Part shown: positions 46,575 through 55,573 of the stretch, one piece after another
How the letters are laid out: every line of letters begins with the position of its first letter
Numbering within the stretch: the stretch's first letter is position 1
Source: Haliea sp963974125
GTDB taxonomy: Bacteria; Pseudomonadota; Gammaproteobacteria; Pseudomonadales; Halieaceae
DNA: 64,000 nt
Assembly (NCBI GenBank): GCA_963974125.1
Contig: CAXBCH010000018.1
Coordinates: forward strand, 24,500-88,499
Reading direction: 5' to 3'
The notes under the pieces: generated by a model
Database searches by the model: none
Seen by the model: the letters and a program-made list of their open reading frames with translations, nothing else
Told to the model about the DNA's origin: nothing
Translations under genes and position numbers: made by a program

Positions 46575-47408
46575 TCAACTGCTCGCCAGCATCCACTTGC
46601 GCAGGCGGTTGGAATCGCCGAAGGGCGTGAGCTTGCCGAACGAGTTGAGCAGCACGATCGACACCGGCTCGCCCTCGATGGTTGCCTGCATCACCAGGCA
46701 GCGCCCGGCCTCATTGAGGTAGCCGGTCTTGCTCAGGCCGATTTCCCAGCTCTGGTTTTTCAGCAGACGGTTGGTGTTGTTGTAATTGAGGACCCCGCGG
46801 CGGGCAAAGGGATAGACCGCCATGCCCGGCGTGGTGCTGGCCTCTGCAATCAGTGGATAGTTGCCGGCGGCGCGCACCATCAGCGCCAGGTCCCGCGCGG
46901 TGGACAGGTTGTCGCCGTGCAGGCCGGCGGGGTCGGCAAACTGGCTGTTGCGCATGCCCAGCGCCTCCGCTTTCAGGTTCATCGCCGTGACGAAGGCTTC
47001 AAGCCCGCCGGGATAGGTGCGTCCGAGCGCGCTGGCGGCGCGGTTTTCCGAGGACATCAGGGCCAGCAGCAGCATTTCCCGCCGGCTGAGAGTGGCGCCG
47101 TAGTCCAGCCGCGAGCCGGTGAGACGGATCAGGTCGCGGTCGTCCCGGGTCACCGTGATCGGCTGTTCCAGGTCCAGTCCCGCATCGAGAATGACCATCG
47201 CGGTCATCAGCTTGGTAATCGAGGCAATGGGGCGAACCGTGTCCGTGTCCTTGCCGTAGATGATGTTGCCATCGGCGTCCAGCACGATGGCGGAGGCGGA
47301 TCTCAGCCCGGGGTTGCCATTGAGCTGGCCAAACTTGCCGTTGCCTGCGGCCAGGGCAGTGACGGGCAACAACAGAAACAGGCACAGGGCCCACTGCGGC
47401 GTCTTCAT
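46575..47408 (-). CDS. pbpG: D-alanyl-D-alanine endopeptidase (PbpG type, S11)
   Basis: 277 aa with signal peptide (1-21). Penicillin-binding motifs: SxxK at 63-66 (ASITKLMTA), SxN in LMSSENRAA and KTG in LSKTGYLNEAG. Low-molecular-weight PBP7-like enzymes cut D-Ala-diaminopimelate cross-links in the periplasm. It lacks the C-terminal amphipathic anchor of carboxypeptidases, fitting PbpG. It faces the kaiB gene convergently with 15 bases between and lies on the gpsA strand but apart from that operon. Confidence 0.9.
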   Translation of the reverse strand: MKTPQWALCLFLLLPVTALAAGNGKFGQLNGNPGLRSASAIVLDADGNIIYGKDTDTVRPIASITKLMTAMVILDAGLDLEQPITVTRDDRDLIRLTGSRLDYGATLSRREMLLLALMSSENRAASALGRTYPGGLEAFVTAMNLKAEALGMRNSQFADPAGLHGDNLSTARDLALMVRAAGNYPLIAEASTTPGMAVYPFARRGVLNYNNTNRLLKNQSWEIGLSKTGYLNEAGRCLVMQATIEGEPVSIVLLNSFGKLTPFGDSNRLRKWMLASS

Positions 47409-47509
47409 GATCCGATTCCATGATCGTTTGCTCTGGGGCCAGTTTGCCCCAGCCCCGGTGCCGGCGCCAGCCCTGAACTTTAGTTACCTGCAGATTTCCC
47501 GGGTCCGGC

Positions 47510-48514
47510 TCAGCCGGGCTCCGACTCGGCCCCCGCGGTGACCCGCAGCAGTCCGCGGAAAATGCGCTGGGCCGATGTCTCGCCGCTCAATACCTTGTAG
47601 ACGTCACTGGCAATCGGCATCTCCACCCCGTGCTGGTCCGCCAGCGCCATCACCGCGGGCGCGCTCTTGGCGCCCTCCGCGACCATGAACATCTCCGCGG
47701 AGATGGTTGCCATGCTCTTGCCACGGCCCAGTTCCATGCCGACGTGGCGGTTGCGGCTCTGGGGGCTGGTGCAGGTGGCGATCATGTCGCCAATGCCCGC
47801 GAGACCGGCGAAGGTTTCCGGCTGGCCGCCCATGGCGCAGCCGAGGCGACTGATCTCCGCCAGGCCGCGGGTGATCAGGGACGCCCGGGTGTTGTCCCCG
47901 GCGCCGAGGCCGTCGCCCATGCCCACGGCGATGGCGATGATGTTTTTCAGTACCCCGCCCAGCTCGCAGCCGACCACATCGGTATTGGTGTAGACCCGGA
48001 ACAGGCCGCTGGAGAACAGGCACTGCAGTTCGCGCACGATGATCGCGTCTTCCATCGCGATCACACTCGCCGCCGCCTGGCCCGCCATGATCTCCCGGGC
48101 CAGGTTGGGTCCCGTGAGGACACCCACCGGATGCCCGGGCAGCACCTCGGCGATGATTTCAGTCATGCGCATGCGGGTGTCCAGCTCCAGTCCCTTGGTC
48201 AGACTGATGATCGGTACCCAGGGCCGGATATGTTCGCGCACCTGCTGCAGCACGCTGCGGAAATTCTGTGACGGGATCCCCATGACGATGACATCGGCGC
48301 TGGCCACGGCTTCGCCGATGTCCGCCGTCGCCCGCAGCTTCTCCGGCAGGCGGGCGCCAGGCAGGTAGGTCTCGTTGCTGTGGCGGGTATTGATTTCCTG
48401 CACGGTCTCGGGATTGCGGGCCCAGAGGGTGACCGGTGCGTTGCGGGCCACCAGGGCGGCAACGGTGGTGCCCCAGGAGCCGCCCCCCAGGAGGCAGACT
48501 TTGAGGTTGCTCAT
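47510..48514 (-). CDS. gpsA: NAD(P)-dependent glycerol-3-phosphate dehydrogenase
   Basis: 334 aa. It reduces dihydroxyacetone phosphate to sn-glycerol 3-phosphate for phospholipid synthesis. LLGGGSWGTTVAALVARN is the nucleotide-binding loop. SLTKGLELDTRM, GPNLAREIMAG and GCELGGVLKNIIAIAVGM (catalytic Lys) follow, and the C-terminal domain has NTRASLITRGLAEI. It is the last gene of the operon HAD-PlsC, PlsB, GpsA; the ATG lies in an ATGA overlap with plsB (48511-48514). Product and next enzyme are thus co-translated. Confidence 0.97.
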   Translation of the reverse strand: MSNLKVCLLGGGSWGTTVAALVARNAPVTLWARNPETVQEINTRHSNETYLPGARLPEKLRATADIGEAVASADVIVMGIPSQNFRSVLQQVREHIRPWVPIISLTKGLELDTRMRMTEIIAEVLPGHPVGVLTGPNLAREIMAGQAAASVIAMEDAIIVRELQCLFSSGLFRVYTNTDVVGCELGGVLKNIIAIAVGMGDGLGAGDNTRASLITRGLAEISRLGCAMGGQPETFAGLAGIGDMIATCTSPQSRNRHVGMELGRGKSMATISAEMFMVAEGAKSAPAVMALADQHGVEMPIASDVYKVLSGETSAQRIFRGLLRVTAGAESEPG

Positions 48515-50865
48515 GGCATCGGTTCCTTGAATCGGTCGCGGCCGGTGAGGCCGATGGCGCGGATGACTTCCAGCCGCCGTTTCAGCTCCCGCAGCTGCCG
48601 CGCCAGTTTTTGCCGCTGTTCCCCGACCTCGGCGCCGTCCGCGGAGGTGAGTCCGCGGTGCTGCAACACCTGGAAGCCGTTGCGGAACAGCAGCTTGCCG
48701 ATGGAAGATTCGCTGCTGATGCGACGCTGCAGGTACAGCTGGCGACCCAGCTTCAGCGCTTCGTTGACGCAGGCCTGCTCGTCCATGCCTTGCTCCGCGG
48801 GCAGCCTTGCAGCCAGGTCGGAAACCACGGAATAGGCCTCGACATAGGTCAGCAGGGTGACGTGGGCCACCAGCGGGGTCATGGCCAGCAGCAGCTGGGT
48901 GAAGCCGCCGGGGGTGCGCTCCGGGAGCGACTCCCAGTCGGGGTCGTAACGCGCCAGCTCGGCGCGGATCTCGCGATGGAATTCAGCGCTGGGAGCATAG
49001 AAAAATTCGAACTTGAACAGGTCGCGCAGTTCGTCAACCTCGGCCCAGAACACCGCCAGGGCCTGGGCCTCGCTGGCTTCCGTGGACTTCACCAGAGCGA
49101 GCTCAATGATCGCCTTGTTGACGAAAAAGTGGATGATGGTATTGCGGTAGTAGCTGGCTACCGGGTGCTGTTCCAGGGCGATGCCATACACCACTTCCGG
49201 CCCTTCGTCATAGCGGGTAACGATGCCCTCGTTGATCATGATGCCCAGCAGGCCATCGATCTGCTCCGCGTAGCTGCGATTGAAATCCGTGGAAATGCGC
49301 AGCTGGCGCGCCTCCGCCCAGGCCAGCAGCGCGCGCAGCTCCTCTACCACTTCGGATTCCGTGAGTGCCTTGGGAGCCGCTCCCAACAGGCTCATGGTCA
49401 CCAGCGAAGGAAAGGTGATGGGAGTGACCCGGTTGGCCTCCACTGCCACCTCGAAGGCGATCTTGGACAGGGCCAGGCTGTCGTCGGGTTCCGGTGCCCG
49501 CGACAGCACCACGGGCTGGCCGATGTCCATGTAGATCTTGCCCATGGGCCTGGCGAGGCTGCGTACGTAGCCGATGAACCAGCGCAGGGATTCCGCCCCC
49601 TTGCCGCGTCCGGTCTGCTCGGTGGCGTATTCCTCGACATCGCGGATCAGGTCGTAGCTGATGGAGATGGGGATGATGTGGATGTCCCGGGCATCGGTGG
49701 CGTGGCAGGCTTCGAGGACATATTTCAGCAGACCGTAGCGCGGTGGCATCAGCTTGCCGAGGCGGGAGCGGGTGCCCTCGAAGGACCAGTTCATCGGAAA
49801 CCGCTTTTCCATCAGGTAGCCGATGTAGTGCCGCAGGGTCAGCTTGTACAGGGTGTTGTCGCTGAAGCTGCGCTTGATGAAGATGCCGCCCGCCCGGCGC
49901 ACCATGAAGCCGACACCGGCGAAGTTGATGTTGGCGCCACCGAACATGTGCGGCATGGGGAAGTCGTTGTCATACAGGACCTTGGGCACCACCATGCCAT
50001 CGAGGTAGGTCTTGTGGGTCCACAACAGCATGGAGGGATGGTCGCGAACTATTTGCCGCATTTCCTCGATCGCCGCCGGATCAACCACGATCTTGCGCTC
50101 GTAGCCCAGGCGCAGGCAGAAACCGCAGAAGCTCGCCCACACGTCCAGCCAGAAGGTGCTGGGGATGGAGATCATTTCCTCCATGTAGGCCGAGGCTTCC
50201 TTCAGCAGCGCAGTCTTGCTGCTGCCCTGCTCCGTGGCCAGGTGCTCCAGTGCCTCGTTGTAGCTGCGGTTGGCGCGCAGGCTCTCGGCGACATAGCGAG
50301 GCACCTTGTAGCGCCCACCCTGCAGCCGGCGTTCGGCGATATCCAGTACCACCGCGGCCTGGCGCGCGACAAAAATGCTGAATGCGTGCACGTCAGCGGC
50401 GCTGTCCTCTGCGTACTTGCCCAGATAGCGGCCGCGCAGGTTCGCCAGCGAGTCCGGCTCGCCGCTCACCAGGTGCATCCGTTCGGGCTCCCGCGCAGCG
50501 ATACGCCGCGCCCGGCCCGGCCGGGGGCGCCGGGGGTCGCCCATGATCAGGTCGCGCAGACGCGGCCCGGAATTGAGGGCCGCGAGGGGCGGCGTCCAGG
50601 CTACCCGCAGCGGGGCGATGATGGCGTCATCGCTGCTGGAAAGTTGCTCGCGCATGCTGCCGGGATCGATACCGCGACGGTCATTGCCCAGGTTCAGGCT
50701 CAGGCGCCGGTGCGTGCGGCCCTGGCCAGACGCCGTCTCTTCATGGGCTGTGATCCAGCGTTCCAGCAAATCCTGCTCGAAGCCGTTGCGGGCATCGAGA
50801 ATAAACACTACCGGTGCCTCCCCGGGGGGCCAGGGACTGGTGCCGAACTTGTCCTCCAGGCTCAC
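48511..50865 (-). CDS. Glycerol-3-phosphate acyltransferase PlsB-like
   Basis: 784 aa, close to E. coli PlsB (807). It puts the first acyl chain on glycerol 3-phosphate at the inner membrane. The acyltransferase blocks are THKTYLDGM (HX4D, near 281), GGIFIKRSF and NWSFEGTRSRLGK. A long helical C-terminal region follows as in PlsB. Because block I reads HKTYLD and not the usual HRSHMD, a lysophospholipid or other acceptor cannot be ruled out. It is coupled by ATGA overlaps to HAD-PlsC before it and gpsA after it. Confidence 0.86.
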   Translation of the reverse strand: MSLEDKFGTSPWPPGEAPVVFILDARNGFEQDLLERWITAHEETASGQGRTHRRLSLNLGNDRRGIDPGSMREQLSSSDDAIIAPLRVAWTPPLAALNSGPRLRDLIMGDPRRPRPGRARRIAAREPERMHLVSGEPDSLANLRGRYLGKYAEDSAADVHAFSIFVARQAAVVLDIAERRLQGGRYKVPRYVAESLRANRSYNEALEHLATEQGSSKTALLKEASAYMEEMISIPSTFWLDVWASFCGFCLRLGYERKIVVDPAAIEEMRQIVRDHPSMLLWTHKTYLDGMVVPKVLYDNDFPMPHMFGGANINFAGVGFMVRRAGGIFIKRSFSDNTLYKLTLRHYIGYLMEKRFPMNWSFEGTRSRLGKLMPPRYGLLKYVLEACHATDARDIHIIPISISYDLIRDVEEYATEQTGRGKGAESLRWFIGYVRSLARPMGKIYMDIGQPVVLSRAPEPDDSLALSKIAFEVAVEANRVTPITFPSLVTMSLLGAAPKALTESEVVEELRALLAWAEARQLRISTDFNRSYAEQIDGLLGIMINEGIVTRYDEGPEVVYGIALEQHPVASYYRNTIIHFFVNKAIIELALVKSTEASEAQALAVFWAEVDELRDLFKFEFFYAPSAEFHREIRAELARYDPDWESLPERTPGGFTQLLLAMTPLVAHVTLLTYVEAYSVVSDLAARLPAEQGMDEQACVNEALKLGRQLYLQRRISSESSIGKLLFRNGFQVLQHRGLTSADGAEVGEQRQKLARQLRELKRRLEVIRAIGLTGRDRFKEPMP

Positions 50866-52550
50866 GAGCTGGCTGCCTGCGTCCCGGCCCTGTTTTTGGG
50901 CCGGGCCTTGGGTCTGGCTGCAGCCCCGGGTCTGGGCCTGGGGCTGGTTTTAGCCTTCGCTTTGGCTTTGGCTTTGGCTTTGGGCTTGGGCTTGGGCTTG
51001 GGCTTGGGCTTGGCCTTGGCCTTGGCCTTGGGCCCGGTTTTTGCCTTGGCCTTGGCTTTGGTCTTGGTCTTGGGTGTGGGTTTTACCGGCGCCCGGCTCG
51101 CGGTTGCCGCGACGCTCTCTTCCAGCGGCTGGCCCAGGCTCTGCAGGAACAGGTTGCGCACCTCTGTCACATGCCGGTCCAGGCTGGCTGCCGTCCACGT
51201 CGACGTGTCGATGGGCTCCAGTACCTCCACATCCACGGTAGCGGGCCGGAACACAAACTCGCCCTTGGGCGCCACGTCGCCGGCATTGCGGATCACGATG
51301 GGGACGATGGGGACACCGGCCTGCATCGCCAGGTGAAAGGCGCCCTTCTTGAAGGCGCCCAGCCGCGGTGAAACGCTGCGGGTGCCCTCGGGCGCCAGCG
51401 CCACCGACTTGCCCTCCTCGCGCATCGCTTCCACCAGGGGCGCCATGGCCTCGATGGCGCTGGCGGAATTGGCGCGGTCGATCATCACCACCCCGCCCAG
51501 CTCCAGCACCCTGCCGATGACCGGCATGTCGCGAATCTCTTTCTTGCCCACCCCGGCCATGTCGCGCCGCAGCAGGCTGGCCATGATGACCACGTCGGCC
51601 TTGCTCTGGTGGTTGAAGATGAAAACAGCGGGCCGCTGCGACCACAGGTATTCCTGGCCCTTGACGTTGAGATCCAGGCCGATCAGGGCGCTGGCGGTGT
51701 CGGCGAACAGGGACAGGGAGAAATTGAGCGACTGGCGCCTGGAGCGGGTCAGGGCATAGACCGGCAGGCCCGCCAGGAAGGTGGGGACCAGGCTGACCGT
51801 GGCCGCGGCGGAGCGGAGGTACTGGGAGACGGACGGGCGGCCACGGCTCTTGAAGCGTACCAGCGGCCACTGCCGGTCGCGGGCGATGCCCAGCAGGCGA
51901 CTGCTCGGATTCAGCACCCGCGGATAGCGCACCCGCTCCAGCAACAGCAAATCATCCTGGCTGTCGCTGTAGAAGAAGCTCTGGTCGAGGTCGGCGCCCT
52001 GTGTGGCTGCCAGTTGCTCGGCCGCGTCCACCTTGCCCTGGCCGAAGCAGGTGGGGCGCACGACGCCGCCGGTGAATTTGCCGTCCTCAACCTCCAGTGC
52101 CGTGCACATGACGTGTTCGATGCCCAGGTCCCGCGCCGCGGGCTCGACCTGGTAGCAGGTGGCCGAGGAAATGATGGCGACCGTGTGGCCCTTGGCACGA
52201 TGGGCGTCGATCAGGGCGCGGGATTCGGGGTATACGCGGCGTGCGATCTGGTCCCGATACAGGGTTTCGCCGAACTCGTGGTAGCTGTCTTCGTCAATGC
52301 CGCGCAGAAACTGGGCGGTCACGGTCATCATCGCCGAGAAGCCCATGTTGCCGAGGCCAAAGCTGGCCATGGCCTGCACCAGTTCAATCAGTTCCCGGCC
52401 ATTGAGGTCGCCGCGCCGCAGCTGCTCGCGAATGAACAGGGTGGCGGAGTAGCCGGAAATGACCGTGCCATCGAAATCGAAGATGGCGGCGACCCCGGGT
52501 CCGTCGGGTGCCGCCTCAATGTCCTTCAGCAATTGTCGGATGCTTGCCAT
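50862..52550 (-). CDS. HAD hydrolase-PlsC acyltransferase fusion with Lys/Ala/Pro tail
   Basis: 562 aa. Residues 20-225 are a HAD-IB phosphatase (IFDFDGT with Asp25 and Asp27; SDSQDD later). Residues about 260-465 are a PlsC-type 1-acylglycerol-3-phosphate acyltransferase: FNHQSKADVVI (HX4D) and APEGTRSVSPRLG. Fusions of this kind make phosphatidic acid and may dephosphorylate an intermediate. The last 85 residues are almost only Lys, Ala and Pro and strongly basic, so they could bind membranes or nucleic acid. First gene of the plsB-gpsA operon. Confidence 0.88.
   Translation of the reverse strand: MASIRQLLKDIEAAPDGPGVAAIFDFDGTVISGYSATLFIREQLRRGDLNGRELIELVQAMASFGLGNMGFSAMMTVTAQFLRGIDEDSYHEFGETLYRDQIARRVYPESRALIDAHRAKGHTVAIISSATCYQVEPAARDLGIEHVMCTALEVEDGKFTGGVVRPTCFGQGKVDAAEQLAATQGADLDQSFFYSDSQDDLLLLERVRYPRVLNPSSRLLGIARDRQWPLVRFKSRGRPSVSQYLRSAAATVSLVPTFLAGLPVYALTRSRRQSLNFSLSLFADTASALIGLDLNVKGQEYLWSQRPAVFIFNHQSKADVVIMASLLRRDMAGVGKKEIRDMPVIGRVLELGGVVMIDRANSASAIEAMAPLVEAMREEGKSVALAPEGTRSVSPRLGAFKKGAFHLAMQAGVPIVPIVIRNAGDVAPKGEFVFRPATVDVEVLEPIDTSTWTAASLDRHVTEVRNLFLQSLGQPLEESVAATASRAPVKPTPKTKTKAKAKAKTGPKAKAKAKPKPKPKPKPKAKAKAKAKAKTSPRPRPGAAARPKARPKNRAGTQAASS
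50950..51075 (-). repeat. Hexanucleotide repeat in the HAD-PlsC tail
   Basis: Read on the coding strand, 6-base units of the AAAGCC and AAGCCC type repeat about 20 times, with a break in the middle, encoding Lys-Ala and Lys-Pro pairs. Changes in copy number would keep the frame and alter only tail length. Confidence 0.8.
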
Positions 52551-52630
52551 GCCACTCCCCGCAGCGCCCGCTGGCCGGGCTCGTTATTCTCCCGGCAAGC
52601 ATACTGATCCCTCCCGGGATAGGGAAGCGC

Positions 52631-53086
52631 TCAGGCCAGCGCCTTCAGGTTGCCCTCCGCGTCGACTTCCATGAGGGCATTGCGAGGGTCGTCGGTTTCC
52701 CAATAGCCGCGCAGGGACAGAAGCTTGCCCTCGGCGTCGACATGGTAGGTAAAAATGCCGTGAACCTTCTGCTGCAGGGTCTTGCCTTCGCCGCCGTCTA
52801 TGGTGATGGTCAGATTGACGTGGTTGGCGACCTCATCACCGGCGGCAAACGACTCCAGAATCTCGATGCGGATGTCCACCGGGGCGATAAAATTGTCCCA
52901 GAAGGCCTCGCGCGCCGCTGGCCCCCGGTGGCCGTTGCCCTCCGGGTCGATATGGGAGACGCCGATCGGATCCTGGATGATGGCGTCCTCGGCATACAGG
53001 CCCAGCCAGCCCGCCTTGTTCTTGCTGTGGACATATTCCCGCGACAACAGCGCCGCACGGCGCGCGGGATGTTCGTTCTCAAACAT
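52631..53086 (-). CDS. NTF2-like/ketosteroid-isomerase-type protein
   Basis: 151 aa, no signal peptide. The NTF2 cone is seen as YVHSKNKAGWLGLYAEDAII, DPIGVSHID, then FDNF-like FWDNFIAP and LQQKVHGIFTYHVD. Such proteins isomerise or dehydrate, or only bind, hydrophobic compounds. AAGGA precedes the ATG. It lies alone between the oxidase operon and the phospholipid operon, 70-80 bases from each, and its role is unknown. It is not closely similar to the NTF2-like protein at 17385-17957. Confidence 0.8.
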   Translation of the reverse strand: MFENEHPARRAALLSREYVHSKNKAGWLGLYAEDAIIQDPIGVSHIDPEGNGHRGPAAREAFWDNFIAPVDIRIEILESFAAGDEVANHVNLTITIDGGEGKTLQQKVHGIFTYHVDAEGKLLSLRGYWETDDPRNALMEVDAEGNLKALA

Positions 53087-53157
53087 GGCGATTCCTTTTT
53101 TATTGGGGTGAGTCGCTGAGTGTATACCCTGCGGGGCGGGCTGCCTGCGGCAACGGT

Positions 53158-53874
53158 TCAGACATCCTGACCGCGAGCGGGATTTGCCTTGCCGGTATCG
53201 CTGAGGTGGGTGCGGATGGCCGTGTAGTCCCGCACCAGGGTGGCAATGTCAAAGCCGGGGAAGCCCTGGGCATCAACGCGTCCGGGTTCCAGCACGGCCT
53301 GGAGCTTGCCTTCCGGATTCAGCAGCAACAGCGATACCCCGTGACCGACCTCGTAATCGCCGTCCTCCAGGGTGGTGCCTTCGGCGGGTTCCAGCACGGA
53401 CATGATGCCCAGGCTGCTGGCAAAGGCGGCAGCTCCCGCCTCACCGCCATCGGTAGCGGTGAGGCCGGTGAAGCTGGGGTCGAAGAACGCGACATAGCTG
53501 GCCATCTGCGCAGGAGTATCCCGGCGGTGGTCCACACTGTAGAACAGCACCTGCAGATCGCGACGCAACTCGGGTGCCAGTTGGCTGCGAAAGCCCGCAA
53601 GTTCCGCCAGGGTTGCGGGGCAGACATCGGGGCAGGTGGTGAAACCGTAGCTCACCAGATGCCAGCGCCCCTTCAGGTCGCTGTTGCTGAAGGGATCGCC
53701 GTGGTGATCAGTCAGCACAAACGGCGCCAGCGCCCTGGCCTCGGGCAGCAGTACGCCCTCGATCCGGGGTGGCGGCGCTGGCCGGTTCAGGAAGAGGATG
53801 GCCGCGACTGCGGCGATGGCGCTATTGGCCAGGACAAACCCCAGCAACATGCGCTGGCGAGGCTGCATGCTCAT
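53158..53874 (-). CDS. SCO1/SenC copper chaperone
   Basis: 238 aa. One N-terminal membrane helix (about 10-29) anchors a periplasmic thioredoxin fold. Copper ligands are C81 and C85 (TTCPDVCPAT) and H178 (EVGHGVSL). It delivers copper to the CuA centre of cytochrome oxidase subunit II, made by the first gene of this operon. The start overlaps the stop of the subunit IV gene (ATGA at 53871-53874), making SCO the last member of the oxidase operon. Confidence 0.93.
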   Translation of the reverse strand: MSMQPRQRMLLGFVLANSAIAAVAAILFLNRPAPPPRIEGVLLPEARALAPFVLTDHHGDPFSNSDLKGRWHLVSYGFTTCPDVCPATLAELAGFRSQLAPELRRDLQVLFYSVDHRRDTPAQMASYVAFFDPSFTGLTATDGGEAGAAAFASSLGIMSVLEPAEGTTLEDGDYEVGHGVSLLLLNPEGKLQAVLEPGRVDAQGFPGFDIATLVRDYTAIRTHLSDTGKANPARGQDV

Positions 53875-54191
53875 CCGTGGTCAAGGAACGCTTGCCGGGT
53901 TGCAAAGGTATAGTCGCCCTCGATCAGCATCAGGGCGATCAGTACCATAATCGCCAGCGTTGGCAGCAGCAGGGTGTACTTGAGCGCCAGCCGCTCCCAC
54001 TGGAAGTGCATGAAGATGGCCACGATCAGGCCCGCCTTCAGCATCATGAAGATCAGGATCAGGGTCCAGCGCAGGTAACCCTGCAATTGGAAGTAATCGA
54101 CCATGTAGGAAAAGGCGCTGAGCACAAACAGCAGCGCCCAGATTTTCAGGTAGATGCCGATGGGGTGCTGTTCGCCCGCGGTATCGCTCAT
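53871..54191 (-). CDS. Cytochrome c oxidase subunit IV-type protein
   Basis: 106 aa with three membrane helices (about 14-32, 40-60, 70-90). LKAGLIVAIFMHFQWERLAL is the signature of the prokaryotic subunit IV (CyoD/CoxD) family, a small assembly or stability subunit. It follows the second subunit III gene after ten bases and overlaps the SCO gene by four. Confidence 0.88.
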   Translation of the reverse strand: MSDTAGEQHPIGIYLKIWALLFVLSAFSYMVDYFQLQGYLRWTLILIFMMLKAGLIVAIFMHFQWERLALKYTLLLPTLAIMVLIALMLIEGDYTFATRQAFLDHG

Positions 54192-54201
54192 GCAATCCTC
54201 C

Positions 54202-54882
54202 TTACCACAGATAGAAGAAGGCGAAGATGAAGACCCATACCAGGTCCACGAAGTGCCAGTACAGGCCGGTGATTTCGACGATGGCGTAGCCTTTCTTCTC
54301 GTAGTCGCCGCGCGCCACCTTGCGCGCGATGATGGCGAGATAGATAACCCCGGCGCTCACGTGCAGGCCGTGGAAGCCGGTAATCATGAAGAAGGCGGAG
54401 CCGAACTGGGCCGCGCCCCAGGGATTGCCCCAGGGCCTCACACCGTCGTGGATCAGCTTGCTCCACTCAAAGGCCTGCAGGCCGACAAAACTCGCTCCCA
54501 GCACGGCGGTGATTGCCATCAGGATCACCGTCCGGCGGCGGTTGCCCCGATAGGCATAGTTCACGGCCATGGCCATGGTGCCGCTGCTGGTGATCAGGAT
54601 GAATGTCATCACGGCGATCAACAGCAGCGGCAGATGAACGCCACCCACGGTGAGGGCGAAAATCTCGCTGACGGGCGGCCAGGGGTCAGTGGCCGACAGC
54701 CGTACATTCATGTAGCCGGTGAGGAAGATGCTGAAAATGAAGGTGTCGCTGAGCAGGAATATCCACATCATCAACTTGCCCCAGGGCATGTCGAAGGCCT
54801 GCTTGTCGGCGCTCCAGTCCCGGACCATGCCGGGAACGCCGGGTTCAGAGTATCCGCTGCTGACGGTTTCGGCTGGTTTCAT
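54202..54882 (-). CDS. Heme-copper oxidase subunit III (second copy)
   Basis: 226 aa with about six or seven membrane helices. DTFIFSIFLTGYMNVR, then FALTVGGVHLPLLLIAVMTF, GFHGLHVSAGVIYLAI and the C-terminal GLYWHFVDLVWVFIFAFFYLW are the subunit III signature. The ATG at 54882 follows TGAGG; a GTG seven codons upstream is less likely since it would overlap the preceding gene. The preceding gene is another, more divergent subunit III. Confidence 0.88.
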   Translation of the reverse strand: MKPAETVSSGYSEPGVPGMVRDWSADKQAFDMPWGKLMMWIFLLSDTFIFSIFLTGYMNVRLSATDPWPPVSEIFALTVGGVHLPLLLIAVMTFILITSSGTMAMAVNYAYRGNRRRTVILMAITAVLGASFVGLQAFEWSKLIHDGVRPWGNPWGAAQFGSAFFMITGFHGLHVSAGVIYLAIIARKVARGDYEKKGYAIVEITGLYWHFVDLVWVFIFAFFYLW

Positions 54883-54892
54883 GAGCGCTGCC

Positions 54893-55573
54893 TCAGAAGC
54901 CACACAGGGCTGCCAACACGTTGATGGTTTCGGCTCGGCTGGTGAGCAGGGCGAACAGCAGCAGCCAGACCCCCAGCAGGAAGTGCCAGTAGTGGGTGCA
55001 GAGCGTCAGCGGGCCGCTCAGGCGGGCCATGGCGCCGTCGTACCAGACCCGGAATACCACATTGGCCAGTACCATCAGGCCGCCGAGGATGTGCAGGCCA
55101 TGGACCGCGGTCAGCAGGTAGAAGTAGCTGTTGGCGGGATTGGTGTTGACGTAGTAGCCCATGGTCTGCAGGTGACGCCACAGCTCCAGCTGTGCCACCA
55201 GGAAGGCCACTGCAAAGAATACCGCCGCGCTGATACCCGCGACCGCCCGGTTGACCTGGTCTCGCCGTGCCGACCACAGGCCCCATTGCATGGCCACGCT
55301 GCTGAGCGCCAGGATCGCGGTGTTGAGCCAGAGCCGGCTGGGATCGGTGAAGGGCTGCCAGGGTTGTCCGGCCAGGGCCTGGAAATCCGGATACTGGGAG
55401 CGCGACAGGAAGGTAATGATGAACAGGAAGAACAACACACTGACGATGCCCATGATAAAGCGCAACGCGGTGCGGGGTGCCGCCAGCGGGTCGACCGCGA
55501 CCGCCACGCCGGCGGTGCTGACCATGGTGGGGCCGAGCCAGGGCTTGGTCCCCAGTGTCTTGAAGAATTTCAT
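54893..55573 (-). CDS. Heme-copper oxidase subunit III (first copy, divergent)
   Basis: 226 aa with seven predicted membrane segments. The C-terminal half holds AVHGLHILGGLMVLANVVF and HYWHFLLGVWLLLFALL, the two most conserved subunit III elements. The N-terminal part carries an extra soluble stretch (about 55-75). It overlaps the subunit I gene by four bases (ATGA at 55570-55573). It is distinct in sequence from the second copy downstream. Confidence 0.86.
   Translation of the reverse strand: MKFFKTLGTKPWLGPTMVSTAGVAVAVDPLAAPRTALRFIMGIVSVLFFLFIITFLSRSQYPDFQALAGQPWQPFTDPSRLWLNTAILALSSVAMQWGLWSARRDQVNRAVAGISAAVFFAVAFLVAQLELWRHLQTMGYYVNTNPANSYFYLLTAVHGLHILGGLMVLANVVFRVWYDGAMARLSGPLTLCTHYWHFLLGVWLLLFALLTSRAETINVLAALCGF

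Noticed and set aside
48610..51336. 908-codon open frame on the + strand opposite plsB and the repeat tail
   Set aside because: GC-rich codon bias keeps the antisense frame open. The minus-strand proteins have clear family motifs and ATGA coupling; the + product has none and is Gln/His/Gly-rich low complexity.
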